Shown: positions 61,481 to 64,000 of the stretch, one piece after another
How the letters are laid out: each line of letters starts with the position of its first letter
Position numbering within the stretch: position 1 is the stretch's first letter
Source of the DNA: Centropus unirufus
Taxonomy: Eukaryota; Chordata; Aves; Cuculiformes; Centropidae
Length of the DNA stretch: 64,000 nt
NCBI GenBank assembly: GCA_013397695.1
Contig: VYZI01000041.1
Coordinates: forward strand, 2,106,839 to 2,170,838
Reading direction: 5' to 3'
Notes under the pieces: generated by a model
Databases searched by the model: none
Seen by the model: the letters and a program-made list of their open reading frames with translations, nothing else
What the model was told of the DNA's origin: nothing
Program-made: the position numbers and the translations under genes

Positions 61481-63822
61481 CTGTTTGACTGTCTGTGTAA
61501 ATTCCTGGTACCTAGATGCTGTGCTCAAGCTTGCTATCTAGATTTCGGCTGAAATTTAAGGAAGGAGTAGGAGGGTTTTAGGTTAAGATGCTCATGGAGG
61601 AGGGTAGAGAAGGTGTGTATAGGGGGCAGGGACTAAAGATAGCTGCAACTAATAATTTTCCAGCAGAATGGCTTAATTTGGTACCTGAAAATGAACTAAT
61701 CTCAGGCTTTACACAATTTCGTCAGTTATTCAAAACTCGATGAGCTGCTATAGTGCTATGGGCAGGAAGGAGAAGAATCAGTCTTGATCAAAAGCCAATT
61801 TTAACATTGTAAAGCAAAATACTATGACTAAAGCAAACTTTTAGGATTAAATTTATATAATTATGGAATGTAACAATGCAGAACAGAGTAATTTCTTCAG
61901 TTGCTGACTTCATTGTCCGAGTCTATTTCTTATACCAAATTCCTTTTTTGCAGCTAGTGAAGAACTATTCATGACAGACAGGGAATAAATTGCTGCTTTT
62001 GCAAGCTTGAAACTTTCAGACGTTATGGAAAAAAGTTCTGACTAGAAGAACATGCAAATTGCTAAATGTACTTATGTCTGATTGAGATACATAGTACTTT
62101 TCATTAGATAAATTAGTATTATATTGGAGGTTAATTTTGACTGATCCTTTGATGTATAATAATTCAAAGTGTTGAAAGCACCTCTTCAGTCCTGGAGTGC
62201 TTATCTCTCGGTGTCATTATTTCAAACCTGAATAAGTGTCCAGCACAATGATTTCCCAAAACACCACTGTTATTTGAGAAATGTACTTCTAGAGAGCTAA
62301 GGATATCAGTAATTGTTTAAATATAATAACTATCTTAAATATGCCACAGAAAAACAAGACAATTACAAGCTACACAAAAAGCATTCTATGTTAAATTTTC
62401 TTCTGTCTTATCTTTTTGTTGGAATAGAGAAAAAGAGCTAATGGAATAGTTTAATATGCTGCAAAGTTTTAATCCTTTAAAAACAATAATGAGCAGAACC
62501 ATTTCAGAATAAATTTTCTAACTTTATAAGAACATTTTAGTTGTATTTCAGGTTTGTCACTTAAGGTGGAGTCTTTCAGGAGCTCCTAGTATTTTAGTCT
62601 CAGTGATTGTGCACTTTAGCTTTATTTACAATGGAAAAGGCAAGAGAATCAACTGCTTCTTTGAATCAAAGCTGTTGCCTTTTTCCTGGTCAATGCTCAT
62701 CAAGGTGTGTTCAAGCTCTTTCTGAACTAAGCTGCTTGTTTGTATTGTATTTTAGTCTAAGAAAGCTTATACTAGCTAAAATTTCTTAAATCTTGTTTTT
62801 CTTGTTCAGACAAAATGAAAAATAATATTAGCAGCAAATGTGTTGGTAATATTCTCCAATGTTTGAGTCTGTATCATATTTACACCACTAGAGTAGAAAT
62901 CAAAAGTAACGTTTTCTGAAAAGTGAGCATGTGGCACCTTCAGTATCTGGCCTTATTTTGCACACTATGAGTTAATATGAGAGGTGTAGTAGTTTAAGTG
63001 CAAAATTGCAGGGTAATTGGCTGCATTTTATCTTCCTGGTCATTAAACAGCTTGTTGACATAAGGATGGAATACAAGATGCCATCATGTTGAAAACAGTG
63101 TCTAAAAAAGTCAACAGTAATAAAAATTGTCATTGTATTTGTGTCTGCATTACTTTTGACTCAGACATGCTGTGACGTTCTTTCACAGTTTTGCTTTTAC
63201 ATTGCAGCAGTTTAACTTTTATAAAGCTTGCCTGTGCCTTAGTTCTCAGCTTGCTCTCCTATCTTCTAGCCAATACTGTAATTTCACTTAATAGTCCAGT
63301 CCTTTACTGGTTTACTCACATGGCTTTCTCAGGCTGTCTAAAGATAATTTGTGCATATTCAGAGTGATCTAACAAAATCTGTATTATTCCCAAAGAGGCT
63401 TCTTTTGTTTAAACAACAATATTCAGTCCAAGCTTTACGAATGTAAAGTTACCATTGAATACTTGAACTTGAAATTTTTCCTTAAAACTTGCTTTGTAAT
63501 AGAGCTGATGCAGGACTAAAAACACTCCTGGTCCTATTTGTTACTATGTACTGATTTCTCAGTCTTCTTTACATCAGACAGCTTTGCTACTAGTTTATAA
63601 ATTTTTACAGCTGTCCTAAGAGCCTAAATAGCTACTTCAGTGTTTAGATTTGGCTTAGTATGATGTGACTTTGTGCATTAATCTGTGTTTTGAGGTTGCA
63701 TTATTTGTTCTTAAAGTCTGGGAACTACTTGGATGACTTCATACCTGCTCTTACCTGATCAACCTTATATTGATTTCTACATTTCAGGCCCGAGTAGGAT
63801 TTTTAGACTGCTAACTGTTTCT

Positions 63823-63872
63823 GGGTTTTGGGGGGTGCTTTGGGGGAGGATTGCTTTGTTTGGGGAGTGGGG
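63823..63872 (+). other. Guanine-run cluster, possible G-quadruplex
   Basis: Five runs of at least three G occur within 50 bp on the plus strand (63823-63825, 63830-63835, 63842-63846, 63862-63865, 63869-63872). The intervening loops are 4, 6, 15 and 3 nt, so the motif is G4-like but has one long loop. A C10 run (about 63941-63950) follows 70 bp later. This is the strongest G-rich stretch in an otherwise AT-rich window. Confidence 0.5.
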
Positions 63873-64000
63873 AGGAGTTTTTATATATATTTTTTTTAGG
63901 GCTTCTCTGTTTTGAGGGTCTTTATTTGAGGTAGTCTGTTTCCCCCCCCCCACACCTCCCAGGTCCTGTATGCATCTGTAGGGAGACAACATTGCCTTAA

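Larger units (their letters stand above)
57661..64000. other. Non-coding DNA, right end; locally T/G-rich
   Basis: This is mostly unique sequence. In several lines counted by hand beyond about 61 kb, T exceeds A on the plus strand, and G runs appear near the end. The excess is not uniform, since around 60.3-60.6 kb A is higher. Such skew is seen on the coding strand of transcribed vertebrate DNA, so part of a plus-strand intron is one possible reading. No exon, start codon context or polyadenylation site pair could be assigned. Confidence 0.5.

Overview
The window looks like nuclear DNA from a bird. It is AT-rich, CpG-poor, sparse in interspersed repeats, and has no long open reading frame. 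The recognisable transposable elements are short fragments of CR1-type non-LTR retrotransposons, the dominant repeat of avian genomes; four are clear (about 2974-3034, 10326-10475, 34268-34410, and 45993-46076 on the minus strand) and two more are doubtful. CR1 also occurs in turtles and crocodilians, but the low repeat load favours a bird. A run of 25 N (32058-32082) and one N (23258) show this is a draft assembly.

No protein-coding gene, exon or RNA gene can be supported from the sequence. The longest open frames (about 120-143 codons) have low-complexity or unremarkable translations, show no family motif, and are about as long as chance frames expected in 64 kb of AT-rich DNA. The window is therefore intergenic sequence, a gene desert, or the inside of very large introns. 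Small non-coding exons, a lncRNA or enhancers cannot be excluded by eye.

Layout. 1-10.3 kb: unique AT-rich DNA with one CR1 tail, a pyrimidine tract, a 23-bp tandem duplication (4495-4542), a near-perfect 27-nt palindrome (5163-5189) and a 12-bp x3 tandem repeat (8449-8484). 10.3-23.3 kb: CR1, an exact 19-bp direct repeat (15743/15773), a 10-bp-arm hairpin (17737-17757), and a block near 22.3-22.8 kb that reads like possible conserved non-coding DNA. 23.3-41.1 kb: microsatellites, the gap, a second good CR1, and a possible ancient MIR-like SINE (37090-37190). 41.1-46.1 kb: a pair of about 85-bp diverged direct copies 1.17 kb apart (41111 and 42279), then a minus-strand CR1. 46.1-57.3 kb: unique sequence with AT-rich low-complexity DNA near 51.3-51.5 kb. 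57.3-64 kb: two GC-richer blocks (57360-57660 and 61230-61480), then locally T- and G-rich DNA ending in a guanine-run cluster (63823-63872) and a C10 run.

No operon, defence system, CRISPR array or other undescribed multi-gene system was found. The most useful leads are the paired unclassified repeat at 41.1/42.3 kb, the MIR-like element, the compact hairpins and the two GC-rich blocks near the right end.
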